Source: Triparma columacea (taxonomy: Eukaryota; Sar; Bolidophyceae; Parmales; Triparmaceae). From it: a stretch of 60,857 bases of DNA. The stretch lies in assembly GCA_030267965.1 (NCBI GenBank), contig BRYA01000237.1, positions 1 through 60,857 on the forward strand, in the 5' to 3' direction. Both the position numbers and the translations under genes were made by a program. Shown here piece after piece: positions 39,561 to 52,191 of the stretch (position 1 is the first letter of the stretch; each line of letters begins with the position of its first letter). Under the pieces are notes generated by a model. It made no database searches. It saw nothing but the letters and a program-made list of their open reading frames with translations, and was not told the origin of the DNA.

Positions 39561-42398
39561 ATGAAAGCCACATCCATACTACTTCTTCTCTCGGTACCCG
39601 CCGCACAATGTTTCACGACCTTGCCAGTGAGATTAGCATCAACTACTCCACCACTTCGGCAAATGCACTCTCTACTTTACTCTTCTAAACTTTCTGGTGG
39701 GGGCGGCCGGATAGGGGGGCTCAACGACATCCCTTCTCAAGGCTTCTATAATGAGACAAATTCCGGAGAAAACGCTCCTATGGAGGTGAGTTATTGACAC
39801 AAAGAAGAAAAGAAGGAAAGAAGGAAAGAAGGAAAGAAGGAAAGAAGGTTGTCCAAATGACCGACTAACCTTCCCCGCAATTCCCCATAACTCCCCTACT
39901 CCCCTATCACCACAGCTGCAGAACAATATTGTAAACATCGCCATTTCCAAAAAGCTGACGCAGCCCCAGCAGCCAAGAAATTTCCCTGACGCTCCTCCCA
40001 TGCCCCTTCCCCCCTCCACCCCCGCTCCCCCCCCCACTCCCCCTGCCTCCATCCGTTCCATCACCCGTTTCGCCATCCCTGCCATGGCTGTTTGGCTCTG
40101 CGGTCCTGTCCTCTCCCTCATCGACACGTCTGCCGTTGGCGTCTTCTCCGGCACAGTCCAGCAGGCTGCCCTCTCCCCTGCCGTCTCCATCGTAGACTAT
40201 ACCTCCCTTTGCCTGGCCTTCATGTTCACAGGCACCACGAACCTGATCGCAGGGAAGGACACCACCCCCGAGTCATCCGGCTCCCTCTCCCCTGCCGCCC
40301 GCGTCATGAAGTCCTCCCTTCAGATCTCTCTCCGCGTTGGCGTTCTCGCCATGGTCTTCATGATGTTGACTTCCTCCCGTCTCCTTAAGCTACTAATAGG
40401 CAACGACGGCGTAAACCCCGGTGTCTACATAGCCGCCTTAAAGTACGTTCGTATCCGTGCTCTGGGCATGCCAGCCGACGTAATAATGAGGAGCGCTCAG
40501 GCCGCCTGCCTCGGGCTCAAGGACATAATGAGCCCCCTCCTCGTCCTCCTCGTCGCGGCCACTGTGAACGGCCTCTCCGACGCCCTCCTCGTACCGTGCA
40601 AGTACGCGCTATTCAACGGAGCAGCGGGGGCCGCGTGGGCTACGGTCTTCTCGCAGTACACGGCGGTATTCCTGTACCTTATATGGCTGAGGAAAGGAGG
40701 TAACGAAGAAGACGACGCGGGCGGGGAAGGCATAGCAAAGAATACGGGACTGGGGAAGAACATCAGGAGCATCGTTCGGAAAGCTTTCAGGAGGGAACGT
40801 CGGTCTTCAGCTGTTGAATCAACGACCCCCCCCCCCTCCTCCTCCGCAGCAGCAGCAGTGGTTGCGGAAGCGGCGGAAACCACGGTGTCGCACGCGACGC
40901 TCGCGCAGCCGATGACGAAGAAGAAATTCACGACGAGGGGAATGCTCAAGGGGAAACTTAGGAAGAGAGGTGAGATGAAGGGTGGGGCAGGCATTTTGGA
41001 TTGGGTCCGCTGGTGTAATATCACACAAATATCCCCACTTTATGATATTTGACGTGCATTTGGAAGACACATGCAATGATTCATCGCTCGTTCTCTACAA
41101 AAGATCACCGCCCTTTCATATATATCTCTCTCATCCCACTTTTCCCTCCCTTCTCACCCCTACCCCCCTCCTTTACCTTATGCGTTCACCCAGACCTCTT
41201 CAAACACTCCCCGGATACAAAAGACTACATCCCATTCTTCATCCCTGTTACCACGACTCAGGTCGGCAGAATTAGCGGTTATGTCGCCATGTCTCACGCG
41301 GTTGCATCATCCATGGGCACCATTTCCATGGCCGCCCATCAGGTAATGCTGACGGTCTTTTACACCTTCACGCCGATGGCCGACTCTCTCAGCCTTACAG
41401 GTCAAAGCTTCGTGCCCGAACTTTTTGACAACGCTGCTGCCGCTGCTGAGCAGGAGGGTTTCCACGGTGGGACCGGTTCGGCAGCTGCGAAGAAGCTCGT
41501 GCACTACAATGTGAAGCTCTGGCAGACCGGCGTCGTATTTGGGCTCTTCATAGCCGTGGCTGTATTGGCCATCCCACACATGTCCCACTTCTTCACCAAC
41601 GACCCGCTCGTCCGGGCCGCAATCTTCAAAATAGCCCCGTACATGTCCCTGGCCTTCATCGTCCACGGCTGCGTCTGCGCCATGGAGGGCGTCATGCTCG
41701 GGGCCAGGGACCTCACGTTCCTCTCCCGCGGCTACACTGCATTCTTCTTCCTCGTCCCGGCCGTCATGCTCAGGATCAAGCACCAGGCTCTAAGGGGCGT
41801 CAAGGGGATCGGACCAGAGACGCTGTGGAAGGCGTTCGTAGGGTACAATGTCGTGAGAGCGACCGTTTGGAGCCTGAGGATGGTGAGGCTGAACTGGAAG
41901 ATCCTGAATGGGGTAGGGATGAACTGCGGGCCAAAGGGAGAGGACCAGTCCTGCTTCGTTCCACAAAAAACGAAAGGGTTTAAGCGGGGGGAGTCTTCGC
42001 TTTCCGCGTCAGCCACAACTGTGGAGGAGGAAGCCGTAGTGGAGGAAGGGGGGGGCTCTGCCTCCACAACCTTGAGACCTCCTCCGCGCGAGAACAACGA
42101 CCTCGTTGACATTGCGTTCGACGTTCTTGCCGCAGCGCAAATCAATAGTACCACAGACGACCCCATCGTTGAAACAAACGACAGGGGGGAGGAATTTTCA
42201 AAGCAGACGTCCATTATGGCAGTCGGCGACGCGTTCAATGATGACAAAATGGAGGGGGTCGTTAACCAATTCATGAGCTCGGCAGGAGGGGGGGAAGTGG
42301 TAAAGGAAGACCAGGGGGGCGATACGGGAAAAACGAAAGAGATTGATTGGGACGTGAAGTTTGATAAGATTCTGAGAGAGCTTGACGAGCAATTCTAG
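39561..42398 (+). CDS. MATE-family efflux carrier, probably plastid-targeted
   Basis: Exports organic or cationic compounds in exchange for H+ or Na+. Three exons join in frame: 39561-39785, 39916-40969 and 41194-42398, giving 827 residues, long for the family because of a Pro-rich N-terminus, a charged cytosolic loop and an acidic C-terminal tail. The core is clear: RFAIPAMAVWLCGPVLSLID, then TSAVGVFSGT, ALKYVRIRALGMPADVIMRS, AQAACLGLKD, then AAHQVMLTVFYTFTPMADSL and GQSFVPELF in the second half. The first exon encodes a signal peptide ending AAQC-FTTLP, with the Phe after the cleavage site that marks import into complex plastids. The organisation resembles plastid MATE proteins of the EDS5 / DTX45-46 type. 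The substrate cannot be told. Confidence 0.9.
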
Positions 42399-42633
42399 TG
42401 AAGGAACGGGGGAAATTGAAAATATTAGGGGGAAGGTCAAATCGCGATATGACAACACGACGATAGATGATAGTAAATAAGACAATTCTTGTCAACGACG
42501 AAATCACTTGCGCCAACATTGCCGTCAGATTGTGCCAATAAATAACTATCAATTCGTGGAATCCTCATTGGCCTCTCCTTGAGCCTTGGAGCGCGATGAC
42601 CAAGCCAAGAACAAATATTTTCACAAGATCAAA

Positions 42634-44100
42634 ATGCCTTACGATATCGTATTGTATGGATGCACCGGCTTCACGGGCAAGCTCGCGACAGGTGAGAGCA
42701 TGTTTGTCAGCGGGCTGCCAACTTTAGAACTTTTTTAGTCAAAAGTGGGGTCGTGTGGTGCGGTATGGAAAACAAGTGGCCTCCCAAAAATCCCCCTCAC
42801 TTCACATCCACGCTATCTCTCACTCTTTAAAACCCGTTCTTCACTGCGATCCTACTCTGTAACTTGACCTCGCAGCCTATCTCGCCAAGACTTATGGAGA
42901 TACCATCAAGTGGGCCGTGGCAGGAAGGTCGAAGGAGAGAGTTCAAAAGGTTGCCGACACCATCGGGGAAGGCATTCCTGACGTCATCATTGCCGACTCT
43001 CAGAACGAAAAAGAGCTCCTTGCCATGGTAAAGAAAACCAAAGTGATGGCCTCCACAGCCGGACCATTCGCTCGCTATGGATCCCTCCTTGTCAAGGTTT
43101 GTGCCGAGAACGGCGTGGATTACACTGACATCACTGGGGAAACTAATTGGGTCCGCGAAATGATTGCCAAGTACGATGACGTTGCCAGGAAGTCCGGTGC
43201 CCGTATTGTCAGCTTCTGCGGACATGATTCCATTCCATGGGACCTCTCTACTTACATGCTCGCAAACAAGCTCAAGGAGGGCGGGGAGGACCTTGTTAAG
43301 GTGGACTTCTACGACGACATTGACTCAGCCCCTTCTGGTGGTACTCTTGAGACGGCTTTTGCCATCATGTTCGGAAAGGAGAAAGCTTACAAATTCACCG
43401 AGCAGAAGAAGCTCGGCTACGACGCCCTACTTAAGACCCCCAAGGGAAAGAAGAGTGACTACGGTCTCAAGGCAAAGAACGTTGGTTACACGGTGAAGGT
43501 GAGAAGGAACGAGGGAACAAGCGAATTCTATCATGACATTTATATCTCACCAAATATCCCCTTGCTCGCTCGCTTTAGGCTCCATCCCACAAGTCTCTAC
43601 CGTACAGGAGCTTCTTCTTCATGGCACCTGTAAACGCCAACTCCGTCAAGCGCTCCAACGCCCTCAACGGATACGGGGCTCAGATCACATACTGCGAAGG
43701 CACGTCATTCAAGAGCTTCTTTGCGGCGTTCTTCTACGTCCTCAGCTGGGCGATCTACGGAATCGGAGTGTACATCGCCCCCATTAGGGCCATCATGAGG
43801 GCCGTCTGGCTTCCCAAGCCCGGCGAGGGTCCCAGCGAGCAGGCCATGGACAACGGCCACCTCTACGTCCTTGGCGTGGCAAAGGGAGACAAGGGAACCG
43901 TCGTCAAGTGCACCATGGGTTTTGAGGTCGACCCTGGGTACAAGGATACCGCTAGAATGTTAGTGGAAAGTGCCCTTGCTCTCTCCCTCGATGGGAAGAA
44001 AATTAAGAGCGAGGGAGGTGTACTAACTCCGGGAGCTTGCCAGAAGGAAGTTCTGCTTGATAGATTGTTGAAGACTGGGACTGCATTTGAGTTCCATTAA
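42634..44100 (+). CDS. Saccharopine dehydrogenase-like oxidoreductase (SCCPDH family)
   Basis: Three exons, 42634-42691, 42876-43498 and 43579-44100, join in frame to 400 residues, the usual length for SCCPDH-like and trans-acting enoyl-reductase-like proteins. The first exon carries the nucleotide-binding start YDIVLYGCTGFTGKLAT. The second has WAVAGRSKERVQ, ASTAGPFARYGSLLVKVCAE, DYTDITGE and GHDSIPWDLS. The third includes a hydrophobic stretch (SFFAAFFYVLSWAIYGIGVY), as in the membrane- or lipid-droplet-associated members. The enzyme's substrate is not known for this family; a lipid-related reduction is plausible, and the name does not imply lysine breakdown. The intron 2 acceptor is in CTCGCTCGCTTTAG. 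Confidence 0.93.
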
Positions 44101-44220
44101 GTGCAAGGACGAATGATGCTTACAACCCTAAGATAAAATCGTATGAATATGATACCGTTTGATGAGTTTTACTTTTCTCTGATATTCAACCAAGATCCCA
44201 CCTCCCAAAACTCCTCCCAC

Positions 44221-46983
44221 ATGCAAAGTACACTGGGTTCGTTCTTTAAGGTAAAAGGTCAATCCTCGACGGCCTCCAACACTATAAAATCGAAACAGAA
44301 TGCGACATCACGAGCCATTACGCCCGCTACAACCAAGAAGAAAGGTGCCGGGGGCAAGTCCAAAGGAACCCTCAGCGCCTCTAGTGAAGGTTTGAAGAGT
44401 CTAACATCATTTTGGCAACCATCAACAAACGTTAATACAACAATATCGCCAAAGGATGGAAAAGAAAACGAAAAGGACGAAGACATTATAGATAAAACGG
44501 GGGACCCTCCTTTCCCTCCGTCGCAAGAACCTCAGGTTCCAGCTCAAATGAACGTCGAAAACAGCAACATCACTTCCGACGCCGAATTTGAGAAGCACGA
44601 CAATGCAGCACCAAAGGAGACCATCGAAATTCACTCCGATGAAGATTTAGAAGAGGAGGGTGTGGATTCAGACGAGCATGATGATGACTACAGTGACTCA
44701 GAATGCGAAGAAAGTGCCATGGGTCCTCTCTCTACTTCCGGTGCGACATCAGCTATTACAGAAACCACGCGCAGTACCACTATATTAAAGCAAGCTCCCA
44801 CCAACAAGAGAAGGAGAGAAAATAAGGTGAAGGGTGAGTGCTGATGGCCTGCGAAAGTCAATCCCCAACGCCCCCCTCACCCCCCACCTCCTTACCCCCC
44901 CCCTCCAGCTCCTCTTCGACCGGTTCCTCCCCCCCCTCCTCTGACCTCGTTCCCGAAGGATGTAGAGTACAAGGACTTTGCATCTAAGATGCTTCGGTCA
45001 GGTGTGGTGATGGAGGATGTTGGTAGAATGTGGTCGGATTTTAAGGAGCTACACGCCCCCGACCCCCCTACTCCGATTAAGAAGCCCCCTAAGAAGTCTC
45101 CGCTTCCCCCTAACTCCCCCGAGGTTCTTACTCTAGAGAACGGGCTGACCCCGTACGAGAAACTTAGGCTAGAGAAGATGAAGCGGAACAATGCATACCT
45201 CGAGAAGCTGGGGCTCGGAAACGGCCTCATCCCTCTGGGAGACAAGGAGAAAACGAACAAGGAACAGAAGAAGAAAAAGAAGAGGAAGAAGGTGAGGATT
45301 TAGGAGGGACAACCTTTTTCATTGCCTCACAACCTCTTTCATCACCACACTCACCACTCAACCTAACGACATGCCCCACTTACAGACCATCGACCCAGAA
45401 AAGACTATCCCCTCGCAAGCCCCCTCTCGCCGGTCTTCGCGAAAAAGAGGAGAGTCCGCAGTGGATTATTCTCATGAAAAGATTGTCCAAGAACTCGGCC
45501 TCGACTCCCAACTTTCAACCGGCGTTGGTAGAAAAGCCGGGGTCGCAGGCTCCGTCGCGGGCTTGCTTTCTCCCGAAGTGAACTTCGACGAGAATGCAGT
45601 CGTCATCCACAACGACGACTGCGTAATGAAGTACGACACTTCGCCCGAGAGGTTGGTTGGTACCGCCAACAACGGAGACACGTCGGTGGACAGCTGGTGG
45701 GCGGTCGCTGACGGTGATTTGAAGTCGACGGATGTACCCAAGCTACACTCCTTCTATTCCCCCCAGCACTTTGGGGCAGAAGCCTACAAAAAGAAAAGTC
45801 CAGCGACGCTTGCGACCTCCGCCGGGCTTCAGGTGAGTGCGGCTTGAAGCCTATACCTTTCCACTCTGCTCTACTAACGCAACTCGCCTTCCGCTCGTTG
45901 CAGAAACTTTACGACCTAAATTTCTCGAAAGGCGGAGGAAAGTTTGTTGTGGGTGGAGGAGGCGACGGCATGGTGAATGTCTGGGGACTCGAGGATGACG
46001 AGGAAAGCGTTGACGGGGGGGCGGATGAAGAGGAAGTATACGAGGATGGTAAGGCGGCTAGGACGGAGTGGTGCTGGAGGGCGAGCAAGAATTGGTTGAG
46101 CGGGGCGGACTTCTTGCCTACTACCAACGCAGTACCCAAGCTTCTCACAACTGCCAACGACGGCGTCGTTAGACTCTGGGATCTCGGCAAGGTAATGAAA
46201 TCGGGGGGACCGAAGGAGCTCCTAAGCGCTCCGAACGTCCACCGAACAGGCATCTTCTCTATGGACTTACTCCGCCAAGATCTCGATGGGGCCTGCCACG
46301 TTCTGACAGGGAGCAAGGACAAGACGGTCGCCGTGACCGCAATAAGGGGCGAAGGCGGAAGCGTGAACGTATCCTGGAGGGGTTCCTACCACTCCAAGAT
46401 CGTAAAGGACGTCAGCTTCTGCAAGGGCTCGGGCTCAACGCTGGTGGCGAGCTGCGGGATGGACGGGCTGGTTGCCGTGAGCGACAGGAGAGTCGAGGGG
46501 GGGGAGACGCCGTCCGTTTGCGAGATCGAGGACGGCCACGCGATGCCACACTCTGTCGTTTGGGGGGAGGGGGGACTAGACTCTGGAGTCCTAATGACGG
46601 CGGGGTCGTGCTCCGACGCTATTAAAATCTGGGACATTAAAAACACTAAAGCCCCCCTTATGACCCTCAGAGGGCACACCCAGTCCACGATGAGGAAGCG
46701 AGGGATCCACCACCCAGTCTTCTTCTCCCCTTCCCGCTTGGGAGGTGGTCGAACTTTCGTCGTCAGCCCCGGTGATCAGGTTGGAGCGTTAAGCATCTTC
46801 GATATAACCTCCCCCTCGGGCTCGCTGATGAGCGGGGAAATCAACGCTTCGAGCAGAGGCAAGATTGGGGACGGTAACTTGGACGTATCAGCCCTGACCA
46901 TTGAGAAAGACAAAGACGGCTATGGATTCAGAATGGCAGCAGGAACAGGGGACGAAATACACCTCCTGAATTGCAAGTGGTGA
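44221..46983 (+). CDS. WDR76: WDR76/CMR1-like WD40 protein with PIP boxes
   Basis: Four exons join in frame: 44221-44833, 44909-45291, 45386-45832 and 45904-46983, giving 840 residues. The start at 44221 is chosen because it places MQSTLGSFFKVK at the N-terminus: QSTLGSFF is an exact PIP box (QxxLxxFF) for PCNA. A second, weaker one, LKSLTSFW, lies at residues 58-65. A Ser/acidic linker follows. Then TPYEKLRLEKMKRNNAYLEK begins the conserved CMR1/WDR76 leader, with a basic stretch before PSRRSSRKR. The propeller is in exons 3-4 (GGDGMVNVWGLE, TANDGVVRLWDLGK, LTGSKDKTVAV, CGMDGLVAVSD, SDAIKIWDIKN). WDR76 and CMR1 act at damaged or replicating chromatin, so PCNA binding fits. An in-frame ATG at 44143 is possible but less likely. 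Confidence 0.8.
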
Positions 46984-47109
46984 CTGTATTAACGTGGGGA
47001 GCGAATGATAAGATAAAGGATGGTTCTTTGCTTCTGTAACCTAAAATTGAATCCTAAAAGTGTCCCTGTAACGTACGTGTGCCCCCCCCCCCTCCCCTTC
47101 CCCCCCCTT

Positions 47110-50100
47110 TTACCACTTGAGGCTAATCCTCTTCTTGTGCATGCTTGTCCTTTTAACCGTGCCGTCTAGTAGCACGAGTCCCGTGACTTGGCATAGTTTG
47201 TTAGCGAAGTCCCTTGCGATGGCATTGCCGTCTTGTTTGCCGTTGCTTTTGAATTTTACGTGCATGATGTTCCCCTGTTTTAGTAGTATCATCGTCGTTA
47301 GCGTCTTGTAACGACCCATCCTGCTCCTTAGGCTCGCCGATGACTTCAAGGACACGGCCCCGTCAGCCGATAGCGGTGATATCAACTCGGTAGGATTCTC
47401 AACGTCACCTACAAAGCCACCCTCCTCCCCCGAATTCTGACCCCTCGTAACGTCGGCGTTTCCACCGTGGTTTGACCCCGTCAAGAAAGCCCCGAATCCC
47501 CCCCCCCCCATCTGCAGCATGGAGGTCCTCTTAGTTTCAGTGGCTGTAAGCGTGACCCTAGCGACCTCGCATATTTGAATCCTCCCTAGGAAGTTCTCCG
47601 TGACAACATCAAAGTAAGCAACGTCCCTCTCCTCCCTATCAACTACGAACACGCACTCCTCCCACTCCGTTAGCAGCGGCGGCATCCTCCTCGAAGCCGT
47701 GTGGAATATGGCGTTAGAAGGTAAGGAGGGAGGTAGGGTTGGTAGGGCGAGCGTCTCTGTTGAGTTCGTGGGACGGTGGCGACCCGAGGTTGGAGAGTTT
47801 CCGTCGTTGCAGACACCATCGTCGGAGTATGAATAGTCGTAATCATCGTCATCATCGTCTTCGTCATTATCGCTAGAATCGTCAGCTGTATGTTCAGTGG
47901 AAGACGTATTGTGCGAAGTATCATTGCTCTCCTCCCTTCCCTCCCTCGCTTCCTCCCCAGCTCTCCTTCCCTCTGTATTCTCAGTAGGTTTAACCGAAGG
48001 TTTCTCGTTAGGTTTCTTCTCCTCCGCAATCTCTAACATGGCCCTCAGAAGTTCCCCGCTGAACGCCCCGTGTACCTCGACAATGTTTGCGTGAGTTTTA
48101 ACAGCCTTGTACCAGAGTTCGACGATCGTCCCCGTTTTATGTTGGTCCTGAATAACCGCTGCTGCCCCGTAACTTTTGATTGACCTTGACTCCTCGAATT
48201 CACGTTGCGCCTTTATGGATTTATCTCTAGCCGTCGCGAACCTGTCCGTATCGTTCGATACCCTGTGCTTGTACGCCGCCTTAATCCTCTCTGATAGTTC
48301 TACCCTGAAGAGTCTGACGATAACAATCACAGGAATGTAGTCGAGGGCAGTAGAAGTCCAAGGGTATCTAGCCCCGAAGTTCCCTTCGCTGCCTCCGTTA
48401 GCCTCCGATACTAAAATGCACGTAAGAGCCGTCGTAGTTAGGGGCAAGTCGACTACCGCCCTCGCCCAGTTTCCCCTGATAATTTGAACGGCACCTTCCA
48501 AGATAAGGACAGCAAGGAAAGACGCGGCAAACCAGAACGCAGTGCCGATCAGCGCGGGCTGGTTCCCACTTGTGAAGTTTATGGCGTAGTTCACGTTGGG
48601 GTACTCGAACTGGACTAGGTAGTTCGCCCTAGCTGCCAGCGTGAATACGGTCGCGAATGTGATAACGTGGGACGTGTTCCTCCAATAAGAATGGAAGATT
48701 TTAGCAACCCAAGCTACCGTAGCGTAGAAACACTCGGATACCCTAACGTGCGTTGCCACGCTGCTACCGGTACTCTGGACAGTTGAGGCTGAGGGGGAGA
48801 AGGCAAACTCAGACACTGGGGTCTGGGAGGTTTGGAAGGGGGTTTGGAGGGAGGATTGACGGATGGTTGGGGGGGGGATTGATATAGTCACGGTTGGCTT
48901 ATATTTCGTGTCCGGTAGAGGGAGGGGTGTAGGATATGACGTGGGGGAGGACTTCTTCTTGGTTGTGGAGATGGGTATGTAATCACCTTTGATGAGCCTG
49001 GGGGATGATGGAGAGGAGGCTGAAGAGGATATTTGTATGACTTCATTAGACGCCATTGGAGATTGCATGTTGGCGAGAGGGTTTAACTGGGAGTTCGGGT
49101 TGGGGTTAGGGTTAGCGATAGTGAGTGAAGTGGTACGAGCATTACAAGTTCAACGGTACATACTCAGCTTCTCGGTAAATGCTCAGCTTCTGACGAGTTC
49201 ACTAGACAACGCCGCGAAAAATTCCAAACATCAACCTAACATTCTCACCTCGCAAACTGACTGTAGTCTCTGGTGTTTCCTGTCCGTGTCCGACATAACC
49301 GTCATAATTTCCGTGTCCGTCTCCGTCTCTTGTGGTGTTGTTTGATTTTCATAATTATCATCTCCTATCTGTTTGTGTACTTCCAAGTTTTCCTTCACCT
49401 TACTCTTCGTATTAGAAGTATCAGTCGGTGAAGTAACCCTCGGCGAGAACGAAGCGTCGGATGTTGGGCTTCTCATGTTAGTAACACCATCAGAGATAGA
49501 TCTCCTTCTAAACCTTCTCCTTTTCCCCTCCGTATCCTGTTCCGTAATGTTACCGGAAGGGGACGTAATGGGTGATGAAACACTGTCTTCTAACCCCGGT
49601 TTAATAGCGGACATCATAAGAATCTTAGCAGTATCGCTAACCGACTTCCTCCTCCTAACACGTGTCCGTGGTACCTTCTTCGCAACTGTTGAAGACGGTG
49701 GTAAATCCTCGGTTTCCATATCCGCGAAATTGGCTATGTCCAGCCATCTAATGCTTGCGTTACTATGATGTTCCTTATACCTCCTTCCCTTCCCCCCATC
49801 ATCATGGTACCCTTCAGGAGTCGGTGGTATAATCCCGGTCCTAAAACTAGCGTTAACGCTCTTGTCAATCGTAGTATTATTCTTCCCCGAAAAGTACGGT
49901 GTGAAGTTTGAAGAGGTTTGAGGAGGTTGGGATGCGGAGGTTGTTTGAAGGGAGAAACTTGAAACTAGGTTGTTTACGTGTGTAGATGTGTTGGGTGTGA
50001 GCTCGGGGGAATCGCATTTAGCGTTTACGTCTGGGGGGGGTGAGAGAGGATTCATTCGTGCGAATTTGTTCGATATTGACTTCAGTCCCGCCGATAAGAA

Positions 50101-51768
50101 CGTGACAGCCGAGTTCTCCGAGTCTTCCTTAGTGTGTTTGCTTTTCTTCTTGGACTTCCGGATCCTCCTCTTCCTTCTCTTGGCTCCTCTCTCCTGTAGT
50201 TTCTTAAGCCTGTAGTTGCTCAAGCTCTCATTCAATGTGCTCCTATCAACCAGTTGTCCGACGCTCACGCAGAGCGTATACTTAGGCATGAAGTAGCTCG
50301 CCAGAACCGTGCTAAGAACGAACGTTCCCGCCCAAGTTGATAGGGGTATAGTGACGTTGAGCTCGGGACCGTACATTGCGAGGATACCGGCGAGGACGGA
50401 GTAGACGAAACACATGTACTGGTAGAGGACGATTATAAGCGTGGGGGAACGGCGCCAGAAAAGGTCGACTTGAAGGTTCAGGGGTGTTTCGGTAGAGGCG
50501 AACGTCTCGGAAGGAGGCTCGATCAGCGTGTCGTCGTGCATGAGGGCGCTGAATATCTTGTCCATCTTCCACTTTATCGCGGCCCCCAAGACTAGGACTA
50601 GGAGGCAGAACCCTTCGAAGAAAACGAACGCCGTGATGTGGAAGTAATCATTGGAAGAAGTTCCGGAGGTCGCAGCTGCCAGGTGACGGGTGAGGGAGCC
50701 GGTCGGGGAGAGGTAGATCGCCTCCTCGAGGGTAGCGAAGTAGAAGAAGAGGATGAGAACGCAGAGGAGGGCGAGCCAAGTGCCTTGTCGGAGCTTCGGG
50801 GGTGGATGGGGTGGGGGGGAAGCGAGGGGGGAAGCGGGGTGAGATTGTGGTGGTAGAGGTTAGTGTCATCGTAAAGCGCATATCATGCGGGACATCTCTT
50901 CACGGGTTCATGGATAACCCCACCTCTACGAGTGAAATGAGTACATTCCTTTGGCAAGCGTTCAAGTACTCTGCCATTGGGAAGTCCTTCGGGAGGTTGT
51001 TGCTCTTGACAAAGTGAGCGCGCAGCTTGTGGAAACGGATCTGCTGGAGGAGGAGGTGGTACCGGCGGGAGGAATATGGGTGGCTAAAGAAGAGGGAGAG
51101 GTTATGGAATAGTGAGGGAGGGGAAGTTATGGAGAGCTCAGTCTGGAGGCGGGGGAGGGAAGCGGGAGGAGGGGGGACGGGACCAGGGTTAACGTAGATA
51201 TTGGGCATCTCTTCATCTAAGCGGCAAGACTTCCTCCACCCCCTGTTTCCCTCACCTTTAGTTTCTCGAATGCGTGTCTAACCTCAACGTAGTGGTCAAG
51301 TTCCATCTCCTCAGCCTCCTTCCATCTCCCGCTTATATTGAAGCTAATCCACGCAACCAGCGTTACGTAGATACTGTAGATGATGGCAGTAGCAAAGAGA
51401 GCGAAGTGAGCAGTAGCAAACTGACGCTCCACGTCTAGGGGGAAGGAAGGGTAGATCTCGTGAACGAGGAATACGAGGAACTCAACGACTCCCAGAGTGG
51501 TGAGCTCGCGGTAGCAGGACTCGAGGACCTCTGATGCTAGAGCCTTCCCGTGTACGTCTGCGAGTGGGTGTGCGTGAGTGTGTATTTGAGAGTGTGTGGA
51601 TGGGAAGGGTGTAATATATATATAAGACTCACATTTGTCGAGTTCATGTCTCAATAATTCCACAACTAATATCAATGTTACTGTCAAACTAGCTATCATT
51701 GATGAAGAGTAATCATAAAATACTTTTCCGCCTCCAGCAGCTAGGACGCGTGATGATGTTATATCCAT
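47110..51768 (-). CDS. MLO-like seven-pass protein with extra membrane and PH-like C-terminal part
   Basis: Five exons join in frame: 51768-51633, 51557-51256, 51142-50924, 50793-49249 and 49086-47110, giving 1392 residues. The first four give seven hydrophobic helices in MLO order: an N-terminal helix, the YRELTTLGVVEFLVFLVHEI helix, SFNISGRWKEAEE after helix 3, the cytosolic RFHKLRAHFVK and NACQRNVLI segment, then LFWRRSPTLIIVLYQ and ASYFMPKYTLCVSVGQLVDR. A basic stretch follows, where plant MLO binds calmodulin. Plant MLO proteins are calcium-linked channels of about 550 residues. The last exon adds a Ser-rich linker, three or four further hydrophobic segments (HVITFATVFTLAARANYLVQ, TAFWFAASFLAVLILEG) and a PH-like C-terminus (EWEECVFVVDREERDVAYFD). 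That last exon could instead be a separate gene starting at 49068, but it splices in frame and only about 160 bases separate it. Confidence 0.72.
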
Positions 51769-52191
51769 TTTTTGGAGAGAGATTGGGTTGGTAGTGATTT
51801 GAACGCAATTACTATTTATGAGGCTAATATAGGCTAGAGACGGAACTAAACTCTAACAGAGGGTATATAATGAGTGTATAACGGAAGTGAGAGGAATATA
51901 GCGTAATTTGGCTGATTCTAGTGATTATATTTGTGAGTAAAAGCTTGGGGGGATGAGAAAGGCGAAAGGGGAGAGACATTTTGCGATTTTCAGAGTTCAT
52001 AAGCCTGCCAACATTTCTTCTCTTCCTACACTTAAATTTACGAAACAATCGCAAACGAAGAGACTTGTATACTTATTATACACGTACAAACTCTTAAAAC
52101 AACCATTAGTGAGAGAATACACGGATAAAAACCACAGAAAAGAAAGTCAGTTGGATCAAAGAGAAAGAGAAGAGAGAAATAAGAGATAAAC
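51769..52191. promoter_or_regulatory. Divergent promoter region
   Basis: The 423 bases between the MLO-like start and the next plus-strand start carry both promoters. They are AT-rich (for example ATACTTATTATACACG near 52069). No gene is seen. Confidence 0.45.

Noticed and set aside
49098..49116. Telomere-like GGTTAGGGTTAGC string
   Set aside because: Only about two units, lying in the intron just upstream of the acceptor at 49087; its complement, CTAACCCTAACC, is simply a plausible branch-point and pyrimidine region.
51217..51255. Very short (26-39 base) intron in the MLO-like gene
   Set aside because: A GTGAGG donor at 51255 paired with the strong CCTCCAG acceptor ending at 51143 gives a normal 113-base intron and keeps the frame, so no micro-intron or frameshift is needed.
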